DNA from: Qipengyuania gaetbuli
Lineage (GTDB): Bacteria; Pseudomonadota; Alphaproteobacteria; Sphingomonadales; Sphingomonadaceae
Direction: 5' to 3'
Assembly: GCF_020524765.1 (NCBI RefSeq)
Contig: NZ_JAIVLR010000002.1
Coordinates: 894,501 to 958,500 of the forward strand
Length of the DNA: 64,000 bases
Shown one piece after another: positions 1 through 8,369 of the stretch (positions are counted from its first letter, which is position 1; each line of letters begins with the position of its first letter). Under the pieces are notes generated by a model. That model did not search any database. It was given only the letters and a program-made list of their open reading frames with translations, and was not told the DNA's origin. The translations under genes and the position numbers were made by a program.

Positions 1-1373
1 CGATCTATGCCACTCCGTTCACGATGGAACTGGTCCGGCGCAAGCTGGAAGAGGCAGGCGTGCTGGGCGAAGTGGAACTGCACACCATTCCCGACGACCA
101 CGGGAGTTTCGGAGTCGGCCCGTTCGAGGTGACCTATATCCCGCTCGCGCACTCGATCGCTGAAGGCAATGCCCTGCTGATCGATACCCCGCATGGCCGC
201 ATTTTCCATACAGGTGACTGGAAGCTCGACGAAGATCCCATCATCGGCGAGCCCGCGACAGACGAGGAACTGACCCAGATGGGCGACGACGGTATCCTCG
301 CGCTCGTCTGCGACAGCACCAACGTTTTCAATCCCGCACCGAGCGGTTCGGAAGGTGCGGTCTACAAGGGCCTTCTCGAAGAGGTTCAGCGTCACCCCGG
401 GAAGCGCGTGCTGGTCACGACCTTCGCCAGCAATGTCGCCCGTCTCCAAACGCTGGGCGAGGTGGCTCGCGAAACCGGACGGCAGCTATGCGTCGCAGGT
501 CGTTCGCTCGACCGGATTATCGAGGTGGCACAGGAAAACGGATATCTCACCGATTTCCCCGAGCCTGTCGATTTCGACACTGCGATGAGCTTGCCGCGTG
601 GGGAACTGCTGATCCTCGCAACGGGCGGGCAGGGCGAGCCGCGGGCGGCATTGTCCCGGATTTCTGAAGACAATCACCCCCTTCAGCTTGTGTCTGGCGA
701 CGTAGTGCTGTTCTCCAGTCGCCAGATCCCGGGCAACGAGTTGTCCATCGGCGCTGTCCAGAACCGGCTTGCGTTGAAGGGCGTGACGATGGTTACCGAC
801 CGCCAGAGCATGATCCACGTGTCCGGCCATCCGGGGCGCCCCGAGCTCGAGGCGCTCTACGGTTGGCTTCGACCAGAAGTGCTGGTGCCCGTTCATGGCG
901 AGATGCGGCACATGCAGGAACAGGCAAGGCTCGGGCGTGCAAACGGCATACCTGCAGCGGTCTTCCAGCAGAACGGCGACATTGTGCGCCTGGCACCTGG
1001 TGCGCCGGGCGTGATCGCGCAGGTCAGGTCGGGGCGGCTCGTGCTCGATGGCGACATCATCGCACCTGCAGATGGCGAAGCGATGGTCATGCGCCGGCGC
1101 ATCATGCACGAAGGCGTGATGATCGTGGCGCTGGACCGCAACCTGTCGGTCCAGATCGACAGCGTCGGGCTTCCGCTGGACGAGGATTACGGCGATTTCG
1201 TTGACGAGGCGAAGGAGGACGTGCGCGGTGCCCTTGCCAAGCTGAAGGGAAGGGACCGTTCAGACCGCGAGGCTGTGCACGAGGCTGCGCGCCTTGCTGC
1301 ACGGCGCGCGGCACAGCGCTGGTCCGGCAAGCGGCCGCAGGTGCGCGTGCTCCTTCCGGAAGAGGGTGAGTGA
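1..1373 (+). CDS. rnj: Ribonuclease J, 3' part (5' end outside window)
   Basis: The reading frame is open from base 3 and already reads IYATPFTMELVRRKL, so the true start lies upstream and the N-terminal beta-lactamase HxHxDH motif is missing from this window. What remains holds the later metallo-beta-lactamase part (HTGDWKLDEDP, CDSTNVFNP), the beta-CASP region (VTTFASNVARLQ, SSRQIPGNE), the HVSGHPGRPEL stretch and the RNase J tail with VPVHGEMRHM. RNase J is a zinc-dependent 5'-3' exonuclease/endonuclease that matures rRNA and degrades mRNA in the cytoplasm. The stop overlaps the GTG of the next gene by 4 bases, suggesting translational coupling. Confidence 0.95.
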   Translation, partial: IYATPFTMELVRRKLEEAGVLGEVELHTIPDDHGSFGVGPFEVTYIPLAHSIAEGNALLIDTPHGRIFHTGDWKLDEDPIIGEPATDEELTQMGDDGILALVCDSTNVFNPAPSGSEGAVYKGLLEEVQRHPGKRVLVTTFASNVARLQTLGEVARETGRQLCVAGRSLDRIIEVAQENGYLTDFPEPVDFDTAMSLPRGELLILATGGQGEPRAALSRISEDNHPLQLVSGDVVLFSSRQIPGNELSIGAVQNRLALKGVTMVTDRQSMIHVSGHPGRPELEALYGWLRPEVLVPVHGEMRHMQEQARLGRANGIPAAVFQQNGDIVRLAPGAPGVIAQVRSGRLVLDGDIIAPADGEAMVMRRRIMHEGVMIVALDRNLSVQIDSVGLPLDEDYGDFVDEAKEDVRGALAKLKGRDRSDREAVHEAARLAARRAAQRWSGKRPQVRVLLPEEGE

Positions 1374-1663
1374 CGACAATGGAATTGCCGATGCAGTGGA
1401 CTTCGATCGTCGCGATCTATGTCCTGTTCTGGGTGGTAAGCGCCTTCGTCCTGCTTCCCTTCGGGGTTCGCACCGCCGATGAAACCGGTGCGGAGACGAT
1501 ACCCGGGCAGGCGGAAAGCGCCCCGGTCAATTTCCGTCCCGGACGGATCGCCATGCGCGCAACGATTCTGTCGGCTCTGCTGACCACGCTTTACGTGCTG
1601 AACTACGCCTATGGCTGGATCGAGGCAGAAGACCTGATCTTCTGGGGGCCAACCGTCCAGTAG
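1370..1663 (+). CDS. DUF1467 family small membrane protein
   Basis: A 97-residue protein with two hydrophobic segments, about residues 10-30 and 60-80, joined by a polar loop with an FGVRTADE motif. This is typical of the DUF1467 family, found in alphaproteobacteria next to rnj. The GTG start at 1370 overlaps the RNase J stop (GTGA), so the two genes are probably co-translated. It probably sits in the inner membrane. No function is established. A downstream ATG at 1379 is an alternative start. It ends three bases from the stop of the convergent coiled-coil gene. Confidence 0.8.
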   Translation: MTTMELPMQWTSIVAIYVLFWVVSAFVLLPFGVRTADETGAETIPGQAESAPVNFRPGRIAMRATILSALLTTLYVLNYAYGWIEAEDLIFWGPTVQ

Positions 1664-1666
1664 AGC

Positions 1667-4276
1667 CTACTGGCGGAGGCGCTCCAATGCCTGGGCCATC
1701 ACCACGTAGAGCTTGCCCATGTCGCTCGACAGCAGGGTGACGCTCAGCGCATTGCCGTCTCGGGTGGACAGCAGGTTTCTCAGCATCGCCTCGAAGTCGT
1801 GGATGTACCGGTTCACGTGTTCGCGGAAATCCGTATCCTCGTCGTAGAGCTCAGCAATCTCGCGGGCTTGGCCATTGTCGATCAGCTTGACCGCGCGGCG
1901 CGTGAAGATGCCGCGATCGCCGCGCAGGTAGCTGGCCCAGGCGGTGTCGGTGACGTCCGTCGAAAGAGCCTTGGCGATATCGATGGAATTGGAGTTCAGG
2001 CTTTCGGTAATGAGAGCCACGCGGCGGGCGAAGTCGCCGTCCACGCTGTCGGTGATCTTGTCTCGCGCATGAGCGATGCGTGCTTCGAGATTGACGGTAA
2101 GCTCGTTGAGGCGCGCGAGTTGGTCCCGCAGTTCCTTGGCGGATGAACGCGCCGCTTCGGTGGAACGTTGGCGGGCCTCGTCGAGACGGGCGAGAGCCTC
2201 GTCAGTATGCTCCGCCAGCGCCTTGTCGATCGCTTCGCTGCTACGTTCGCCAACGGACTTGGCCAAGCGGGCAATCCGCTCGGCGTCTTCGGTTTCTACG
2301 GCTTCGAGAGCAGTGCGGGCCCTGTCCTCGAGTTCTGTGATCGATGCGCTGAGTTCGCTCTGCACGCGCTCGGCGAGCTGCGCGCTTTCGTCCCGCAATG
2401 CCGCGATGCCGGCACGCAAGCGCTCGACACTGTCGACTTGCGCTGCGGCAGTTTCGCCGAAGCCCGACTGGAAATTCTCGAAGCTGTCGATGGCTTCGCG
2501 CGTCCGGCGTTCGATCTCTTCCATGCCTTGCGTGAGCTGGTCCCCGGAAGCCCGGGCCTGATCGAGCAGCGAGCGGATGTCTGCAGTGCGCTGCTCGATA
2601 TGTTCGAGCCGGTCTTCGGACGCCTTCATCGCCACGGGCAGGTCTTCGCGGCTGTGGCGCGCGCTGGCCTGGATCAGTTCGAGCAGGCGGACGCTGGCAT
2701 CGGTCAGTCGGGCAACCGCAGTATCGGTTCCGTCCAGCGCTTCGCGGCTGCCGGAAAGCTTGTCCGAAAGCTTTGTCACGGCCTGGTCGAGATCCTCGCC
2801 GGCCTCGCGACCCTGCTCGCGCACGGTGTCGAAGGTGGAGCCGAGCGCGGCGACCTTCTCGGCCAGCGCCTCACTTTCTTCGGTCAGCCTTTCCAGCTGC
2901 GAACGGTGGGCTGCGCGACGCGCTTCGACGGCTTCGTCGATTGCCGCCAGCTTCAGTTCGAGATCGCGCGCAATGTCATCCTGTGCACCGCGCAGCGCAG
3001 CAAGTCGTTCGCTGGTGGCATTGTCGAGCGAAGTGCCATGCGCGTCGATCTTGGCATTGATGGTCTCGGCCCGCTCGTAGAGGACCTGTACGCGTTCTGT
3101 TGCGGCCTGGATGACGGCCGCATCCATGCGCTCGATTTCCGAGATCGCATCGGTGAGGCGTTGCCTCAGGCCTTCAACCTGTCCGGTCCATGCCTCGAGA
3201 GCGTGCTCCTCACCCTTGCGGATTGAGCCCGCAAGCTGGGCTGCCTCGACACGCAGCCCTGTGAACCGGTCGCGCATCGCGGCGAGAGCGAGCTCTTCTT
3301 CGGCACTAGCCGTTTGCTGTGCCTCTGCAAGTTCGCTGCGCAGCGCTTCAGAGCGTGCGCGGATTGCAGCCAGCGCCTCGATTTCGCGCGCGTCGAGTTC
3401 TGTGCGTGCTTCTTCGCTGGTTTCGCGCAGGGCTGCGAAGCGTTCCTCCCCGATGCGTTCGAGGTCGGACGCCTGGGCGGTAAAGGCTTCAAGAGCCTCG
3501 TCGACGCGGGTCTGGAGCGATTTCACTTGGCGTTCGCTCGCAGCGCCGAATTCGTTGAGACGCTCGAAGCCGGAAACCAGCTTGTCGAGTTGTTCCTGCG
3601 CACTTCGGCCAGCGCCGCCGATCTGGTTGGAGACGTCTTTCGCGGAATTGGCGATGACGGGCAGATTGTCGCGCAGGCGCGTCATGTTCTCGAGCGCGGT
3701 GGCGCTGACGGTGGCGATCTGGTCGACCTGGTGCCCGTTATCGAGCACGAGGCCCTGCAGCTTGTCCGCATGCTCGGACAGGCGCTCGCTCGCCGAGCGG
3801 CCGAGGAATTCGAGTTCGCGCGACTGGCTGCCAAGGAATTCGCGAGCAAGGCTGAGCTCGCGGTTCACGACAGCGAGCCTCGCCTCGAGGCGAGCGGATT
3901 CTTCTGCCAGCGAGCGGGAGACTTCGCCGAACTTGCGCGCCTCCACCGTCGAGTTGCGGCGCGACAGGACCCATAGCGAAACGATCAGGAGTACCGGCAC
4001 AGTCCAGGCGGAAATCCAGCCGCTCCACTGCTGGATCGTGCCGCCGGCAAGAATTTCTGCGCGATGGGCGTAGCCGAAGAACGCCGTCCAAGCGGTTGTG
4101 GCAACCGCCGCGATGGCCGGCACAATCCAGCCACGGCGAGACATCGCTACGGGTTCGTCATCGTACCATTCCTCGAATTCGACCACTTCGTCCTGCAATT
4201 CGAGCGTTTCCGGCTCCGCATGCTGGACGTTTTCGGTTTCGCCTTCGACGACGGTGATGTGCGATCGCTTCCTCAT
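1667..4276 (-). CDS. Large membrane-anchored coiled-coil protein, TipN-like
   Basis: An 869-residue protein. Residues 1-45 are acidic and presumably cytoplasmic, two transmembrane helices follow at about 50-68 and 86-104, then some 650 residues of Ala/Glu/Arg/Leu-rich coiled coil. The C-terminal tail of about 90 residues looks globular and contains TRDGNALSVTLLSSDMGKLY. Length and layout (two N-terminal membrane helices, very long coiled coil) match the Caulobacter birth-pole landmark TipN; I infer the relationship from architecture, not alignment. The start is ATG at 4276. A perfect CtrA-type box lies 30 bases upstream in the divergent promoter region. It could instead be an unrelated structural or chemoreceptor-like scaffold. 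Confidence 0.7.
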   Translation of the reverse strand: MRKRSHITVVEGETENVQHAEPETLELQDEVVEFEEWYDDEPVAMSRRGWIVPAIAAVATTAWTAFFGYAHRAEILAGGTIQQWSGWISAWTVPVLLIVSLWVLSRRNSTVEARKFGEVSRSLAEESARLEARLAVVNRELSLAREFLGSQSRELEFLGRSASERLSEHADKLQGLVLDNGHQVDQIATVSATALENMTRLRDNLPVIANSAKDVSNQIGGAGRSAQEQLDKLVSGFERLNEFGAASERQVKSLQTRVDEALEAFTAQASDLERIGEERFAALRETSEEARTELDAREIEALAAIRARSEALRSELAEAQQTASAEEELALAAMRDRFTGLRVEAAQLAGSIRKGEEHALEAWTGQVEGLRQRLTDAISEIERMDAAVIQAATERVQVLYERAETINAKIDAHGTSLDNATSERLAALRGAQDDIARDLELKLAAIDEAVEARRAAHRSQLERLTEESEALAEKVAALGSTFDTVREQGREAGEDLDQAVTKLSDKLSGSREALDGTDTAVARLTDASVRLLELIQASARHSREDLPVAMKASEDRLEHIEQRTADIRSLLDQARASGDQLTQGMEEIERRTREAIDSFENFQSGFGETAAAQVDSVERLRAGIAALRDESAQLAERVQSELSASITELEDRARTALEAVETEDAERIARLAKSVGERSSEAIDKALAEHTDEALARLDEARQRSTEAARSSAKELRDQLARLNELTVNLEARIAHARDKITDSVDGDFARRVALITESLNSNSIDIAKALSTDVTDTAWASYLRGDRGIFTRRAVKLIDNGQAREIAELYDEDTDFREHVNRYIHDFEAMLRNLLSTRDGNALSVTLLSSDMGKLYVVMAQALERLRQ

Positions 4277-4305
4277 GAGGGGAAGCTACCACGTTTGGGC
4301 CATCC

Positions 4306-4321
4306 TTAAAGCCTATTTAAC
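4306..4321. promoter_or_regulatory. CtrA-type binding site (TTAA-N7-TTAAC)
   Basis: The 70-base gap between the divergent TipN-like gene (start 4276) and Hpt-like gene (start 4347) holds TTAAAGCCTATTTAAC, an exact match to the consensus TTAA-N7-TTAAC recognised by the cell-cycle regulator CtrA in Caulobacter and relatives. The box could serve either gene or both. The match is read directly; binding is inferred. Confidence 0.55.
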
Positions 4322-4346
4322 CCTCGGGCCGCTATTAAGCCGAGCC

Positions 4347-4646
4347 ATGGCCTATCATTCTGCCAGTTTCGACAGTGCCTTAGCGAGTGCTGCGGGCGAG
4401 GATCCCCAGCTCGCGGCGGAATTGCGCGCGGCTTTCAAGGACAGTCTCGAGCAACGGCTCGACCTGCTCAAGAGGGCGCGCTGTGATGCAAACTGGTACC
4501 AGGCAGCCGAGCGGCTCCGTGGTCTGGCTGCCAGCTTCAATTCAGGCGAGCTGATCGAACTGGCCGAAAACGCGCTGCAGGCTGCTCCGGGCGAGCCCAC
4601 CGTGGTGCGCGATATCGAGACGTTTTCCCAAGAATTCGGGGAATAG
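4347..4646 (+). CDS. Hpt-like domain protein lacking the phospho-histidine
   Basis: A 99-residue all-helical protein. Residues 50-65 read WYQAAERLRGLAASFN, which lines up with the Hpt signature A-H-x-L-K-G-x-A-x-x-F; the phospho-accepting His is replaced by Glu55 while the following L-R-G is kept. The rest (QLAAELRAAFKDSLEQRL before, LIELAENAL after) fits the Hpt four-helix bundle. It should therefore be unable to relay phosphate and may bind a receiver or kinase instead. The start is the ATG at 4347; the frame is open further upstream but runs into the divergent gene. It stands divergent from the TipN-like gene and upstream of the 4732 gene. Confidence 0.6.
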   Translation: MAYHSASFDSALASAAGEDPQLAAELRAAFKDSLEQRLDLLKRARCDANWYQAAERLRGLAASFNSGELIELAENALQAAPGEPTVVRDIETFSQEFGE

Positions 4647-4731
4647 GGGACCGGAGCCGAAGCTGCTCCTTTGCAGCGGGCACCATGCTGCCTAAGGTGG
4701 CGTCCCTGGCTTCTCGGAGTTGTCTGCCCCC

Positions 4732-5910
4732 GTGCGTATTGCCCTGCTGTCCATTCTCGATCGGGATCCCGCTCCCGGGAGAACGAGGCCGGCCTTCCTG
4801 CCTTTTGCAGGCGCGCGGGTGGTCGAAAGGCAGCTGGACCTGGCATTGTCGCTGGGTTGCGAGGCAGTCGCCTGCCTCGCCGACGGCATTGGGCGTGAGG
4901 TCATCGAACTGCAGCATAGAGCCGAAAAGGCGGGCGCGCGCTTCATTGCCGTGCGCGAGCCTGCCAAGCTGTCAGGACTGGTCACTGCGAGTGACGAATT
5001 GCTCGTCATCGCTTCGGGCGTCTTGCCAGAGCCCGCAGCGGTAGAACGCTTGCTGGCAAAGCCCGCAGTGGTCGCATTTCCGGCTGATGTGGCGGTACCG
5101 CTCGGCTTTGAACGGATCGATCCGGAGTTTGCCTGGACCGGCGTCGTTTTGACACGCGGTAGTCTGGTCGAGCGGCTGACCGAACTGCCGCCCGATATCG
5201 ACGTGCCTTCCTCGCTCATGCGACTGGCTTTGCAGACCGGTACGCAGCTCGTTCCTGCCGAACGGCGGTTGCTCGACGATGGTGACTGGACGATCGACGC
5301 CACGCCGGAAGAATTGAAGGCCCGCGAAACACGGTGGATCGAGGCCCAGCGGGAGAAAATACCGTTTACCGCTCCTGGTATTGCCGTGGCCGAACGAGCG
5401 GGAACGCGCCTTGCCCGCGACATCGTCGGGCGGAAAAGCGAAGCTGCTCCGGCGATAGTTTCCGGCGTGTTTGCGGCATCTGCGGGAATTGCGGGCTGGC
5501 TGGAACTGCCGGTCCTCGGCTTCGGGTTCCTGGCCATTTCCGCCTTTTTCGCGAGGGTCGCTCTCGTCATAGAGCGGATCGCGAGCAGAGGCGATGCCGG
5601 CGCGAAACGGGGATCATTTGTGAGGCTCCTCCAGCATCTATCTGATCCAATTATAATTTTTCTGATGTATGTGGCATCGTCACAGGAATCGGATTGGGTG
5701 CGCCTGTTCGTACCCGCGATGCTTGTCGGGTTGCTGCGACTTGGCGAATGGCACGGGAACGAGAATTGGCGGCGGACCTACGCCGATCGGATCCTGCTCG
5801 GCACGATCCTGTGCGGGGCTGCATTCTTCGGGGTAGCGGCAGAGGTCGGCGCATTCATTGCCTTGCTGGTACTGGTTTCCCGTTTTCTTGCTCCCTTTCG
5901 CCAGCCCTAA
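4732..5910 (+). CDS. Nucleotidyltransferase-like protein with C-terminal membrane domain, unknown function
   Basis: The N-terminal half (to about residue 210) resembles a sugar-phosphate nucleotidyltransferase fold: FLPFAGARVVERQLDLALSL recalls the LPxxGxPxIERQ stretch of that family, but the GxGTR nucleotide loop is absent. The C-terminal half holds several hydrophobic helices, as in CDP-alcohol phosphatidyltransferases, but the catalytic DGxxAR motif is not visible. The layout recalls inositol-phosphate cytidylyltransferase/phosphotransferase fusions that have lost both active sites. A TTG at 4720 is in frame, but GGAG at 4716-4719 touches it and suits the GTG at 4732 better (12-base gap, still long). 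I do not assign a function. Confidence 0.6.
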   Translation: MRIALLSILDRDPAPGRTRPAFLPFAGARVVERQLDLALSLGCEAVACLADGIGREVIELQHRAEKAGARFIAVREPAKLSGLVTASDELLVIASGVLPEPAAVERLLAKPAVVAFPADVAVPLGFERIDPEFAWTGVVLTRGSLVERLTELPPDIDVPSSLMRLALQTGTQLVPAERRLLDDGDWTIDATPEELKARETRWIEAQREKIPFTAPGIAVAERAGTRLARDIVGRKSEAAPAIVSGVFAASAGIAGWLELPVLGFGFLAISAFFARVALVIERIASRGDAGAKRGSFVRLLQHLSDPIIIFLMYVASSQESDWVRLFVPAMLVGLLRLGEWHGNENWRRTYADRILLGTILCGAAFFGVAAEVGAFIALLVLVSRFLAPFRQP

Positions 5911-5952
5911 CTTCGAATTAACCACACGGCTGCTACGCGCGGGAGTATGACA

Positions 5953-6909
5953 ATGGCGCAGGACAGGCCCGGAAAGAATTCTGGCACGCAAGGGGAATTG
6001 CGTGCCGCTCTTGCGAGCGGGCAGCAGGCGCTCGACCGCATCGAGCCGATACTGGGCCATCTCCTGTCTTCGCCGGACCATTCGCTGTTCAGCGACGAGA
6101 TCGTCGCGCGCCTCCGCGGAATGTTGAACGACCTCGCATGGCAGGTCCTGCGCGTGCAGGCTGAAGCGACCGGTCAGGCGGGCCGCGAGGCATTCGCGGA
6201 GCGTCACGGCGAAGCGCTTGCCGCGCATTTCCAGCAGTGCGGAGCGATCTTGACCCATTGCCATTCGTTGGCGGTCGAATGGCAGTTGACGGAACGTCTC
6301 GAAGCCAAAGGTGGGTTGGACCCGGTACTCTCGCCAGTTCTCCAGGACTTCATTGCGCACCACGATCCCTCGGTGGTGAGCACGGCCATGTCCGCACTTG
6401 CTGCGCAGGCGCGTTTTGCGCAGGCGCAGAGACGTATGGAACTCCCGCTTGCGGAATTGCCGGGTGACCTTTTTCACGAGGTACTCGTGTCATGGCGGAC
6501 CTATAACGGCGAGCGCGTTTCTGACGCTTTGACCCGCGCCGAAGGAAAGATGCGCTCGAATTTCGATGAAAGCGCCAGTCGCCTGGCCCTGTTCGCCCGT
6601 CTCATCGCCAGCATCGGTGGCCAGGCGCTCGATGCGCTGGCGCCTGACCGGGCAGGGGCCGGACTGTTCTTCACGGCGCTTGCCGCCCGGTCGGGTCAAA
6701 CGAGGGCAGAGGCAATTCTTTCGAGCAATTACCGCCAGGTTCCGAGGCTCGCCCTGGGCCTTCGGGCAGCGGGTCTGCCGGCGAGCAAGGTCGACGAGGT
6801 GCTGTTGAAGCTGCATCCACAGGCGGCACCGATTGCCGATCTCGACCTTGTCAGCGAAGCAGAAGCGCGCCGAATGCTCGCCGATGTGCAAGCGGAGATC
6901 GGTGCATGA
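5953..6909 (+). CDS. Conserved hypothetical protein, possibly DUF2336-like
   Basis: About 318 residues, soluble, largely helical, without signal peptide or recognisable catalytic motif. The middle part (HHDPSVVSTAMSALAAQARF, ELPLAELPGDLFHEVL) recalls helical-repeat DUF2336 proteins of alphaproteobacteria; this is a weak assignment. Two ATGs compete: the one at 5947 sits one base after GGGAG, whereas 5953 has seven bases from GGAG, so 5953 is preferred. It overlaps the following kinase-like gene by ATGA, so the two are probably made together and may work together. Confidence 0.65.
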   Translation: MAQDRPGKNSGTQGELRAALASGQQALDRIEPILGHLLSSPDHSLFSDEIVARLRGMLNDLAWQVLRVQAEATGQAGREAFAERHGEALAAHFQQCGAILTHCHSLAVEWQLTERLEAKGGLDPVLSPVLQDFIAHHDPSVVSTAMSALAAQARFAQAQRRMELPLAELPGDLFHEVLVSWRTYNGERVSDALTRAEGKMRSNFDESASRLALFARLIASIGGQALDALAPDRAGAGLFFTALAARSGQTRAEAILSSNYRQVPRLALGLRAAGLPASKVDEVLLKLHPQAAPIADLDLVSEAEARRMLADVQAEIGA

Positions 6910-8318
6910 CCGTCTCGACCAAGCATATCGCTCAAGGGCGCACAGACGCCGAGGACCGACTGATCGAGGCCGATGGTCCACTATATGCGCTGCAGAAGGC
7001 TTGCGGCGGCGGGAAGGGGACCACGCTCGCCATACCCGAACTGCTGATGCTGGTCGGGAAAGCGCGCAGCTTTGGCCTTCGCCTTGCCCGCCAGTTCGAA
7101 GCGGTCGACGAAGAGTTCCACATTACGGCTTGGGTGGAAATCCGCCCGGTCGGCGGAGGCAAGGACGGCTGCGAAATTATCGTCGAGAGTTGGCAGGCCG
7201 AGCCGCTACCTCCAGAAAATCCCATCGATTCCGATCGCCGCAAGGTCGAGATAAACCGGCACCTGGCGGAATGCACCGCACGTCTCGATCCGGCCCAACG
7301 CCTGCTTTCGCTTGAGACCGAGGCACCCGATCTCGCAGGCTTGCAGGCAAAGGTTGCCGCTGCGTTCGGCAAGCCCTGGACCGACCTCGTTGAAATCGAG
7401 GGCAGTTCGCACGAACAGCCGATGCACTGGCGTCTGCTTGACGGAGCGCATTGCCGCGTGGCGGGATCTAAGCGGTTGTGGACGGCACACCTGGAGCCGC
7501 TCGGCCAGCCGACGCCCGGAACCGCAGGGTTCGTGCTCCACCTGAGTGCGGAAACGCCGCTGGCGGACCTCCCTGCCGAAGCGGCGCCCGACACGCCATC
7601 GCTCGGCCGCGACCTTACGCCGGTCCTGCGCCAGCCGATCAATCGCATTATTGCAAATGCAGAGACGATCCGTACCAAGCTCGCCGGACCGATCGCGGAC
7701 GAATACAGCCAGTACGCCGCCGACATTGCCAGCGCAGGGCAGCATCTTCTCGCGCTGGTCGACGATTTGTCCGACCTTGAGGTCGTCGAATCGGAAGATT
7801 TCGTCACCGAGCCGGACCGGATCGAACTTGCCGACGTTGCCCGCCGTGCTTGTGGCATTCTTGGTGTCAGGGCTCGGGAACGCGGGATTACGCTTGTTCC
7901 GCCCGCCGAGGGTGAAAGCCAGTTGGCGATCGCGGAGTTTCGTAGGGTCCTGCAGATCATGCTCAACCTCGTGGGGAACGCCATTCGCTATTCTCCCGAG
8001 GACAGCCAGGTCTGGATCAGGCTCGACCGTATCGGCTCGCGCGCGATGATTACCGTGGCCGACCAGGGACATGGACTCGACGAGGACCAGCAGGTTCGCA
8101 TTTTCGAGAAGTTCGAGCGGCTCGGGCGCAGCGGTGATGGCGGTTCCGGGCTCGGCCTCTATATTTCGCGGCGGATTGCACGAGCAATGGACGGCGATCT
8201 CACGGTAGAGAGTGCACCGGGTCTTGGTGCGCGTTTCACGCTCTCCGTTCCGGCTGCGGAAGAGATGCGTAATGCGCCGCGCCAAGGTCGCCCGGCGGAC
8301 GGCCCCGACTTCAAGTGA
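6906..8318 (+). CDS. Histidine-kinase-like protein with intact ATPase domain but no phospho-histidine
   Basis: A 470-residue soluble protein. Residues about 150-220 look PAS-like, 233-295 form the dimerisation (HisKA-like) helices, 340-450 the HATPase domain. The ATPase boxes are intact: N box around N358, DQGHG at 386-390, F box IFEKFERLG at 399-407, and GSGLGL at 413-418. The H box normally reads SHELRTP; here residues 238-244 read TPVLRQP, so both His and the following acid are gone (Pro239, Val240). It probably cannot autophosphorylate and may act like DivL-type pseudokinases, as an allosteric partner or phosphatase. ATGA overlap with the preceding gene. Confidence 0.8.
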   Translation: MTVSTKHIAQGRTDAEDRLIEADGPLYALQKACGGGKGTTLAIPELLMLVGKARSFGLRLARQFEAVDEEFHITAWVEIRPVGGGKDGCEIIVESWQAEPLPPENPIDSDRRKVEINRHLAECTARLDPAQRLLSLETEAPDLAGLQAKVAAAFGKPWTDLVEIEGSSHEQPMHWRLLDGAHCRVAGSKRLWTAHLEPLGQPTPGTAGFVLHLSAETPLADLPAEAAPDTPSLGRDLTPVLRQPINRIIANAETIRTKLAGPIADEYSQYAADIASAGQHLLALVDDLSDLEVVESEDFVTEPDRIELADVARRACGILGVRARERGITLVPPAEGESQLAIAEFRRVLQIMLNLVGNAIRYSPEDSQVWIRLDRIGSRAMITVADQGHGLDEDQQVRIFEKFERLGRSGDGGSGLGLYISRRIARAMDGDLTVESAPGLGARFTLSVPAAEEMRNAPRQGRPADGPDFK

Positions 8319-8325
8319 ATTGAAA

Positions 8326-8345
8326 AGGGGCGCCGAAGCGCCCCT
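8326..8345 (-). terminator. Rho-independent terminator of gltA
   Basis: Read on the minus strand: AGGGGCGC, a TTCG tetraloop, GCGCCCCT, then TTTTCAATT. The 8-bp perfect stem with a T-rich tail lies 25 bases after the gltA stop. On the plus strand no T-run follows, so it is mainly a gltA terminator. Confidence 0.75.
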
Positions 8346-8369
8346 GATCGTATTTCGTGATGGTAGCGC

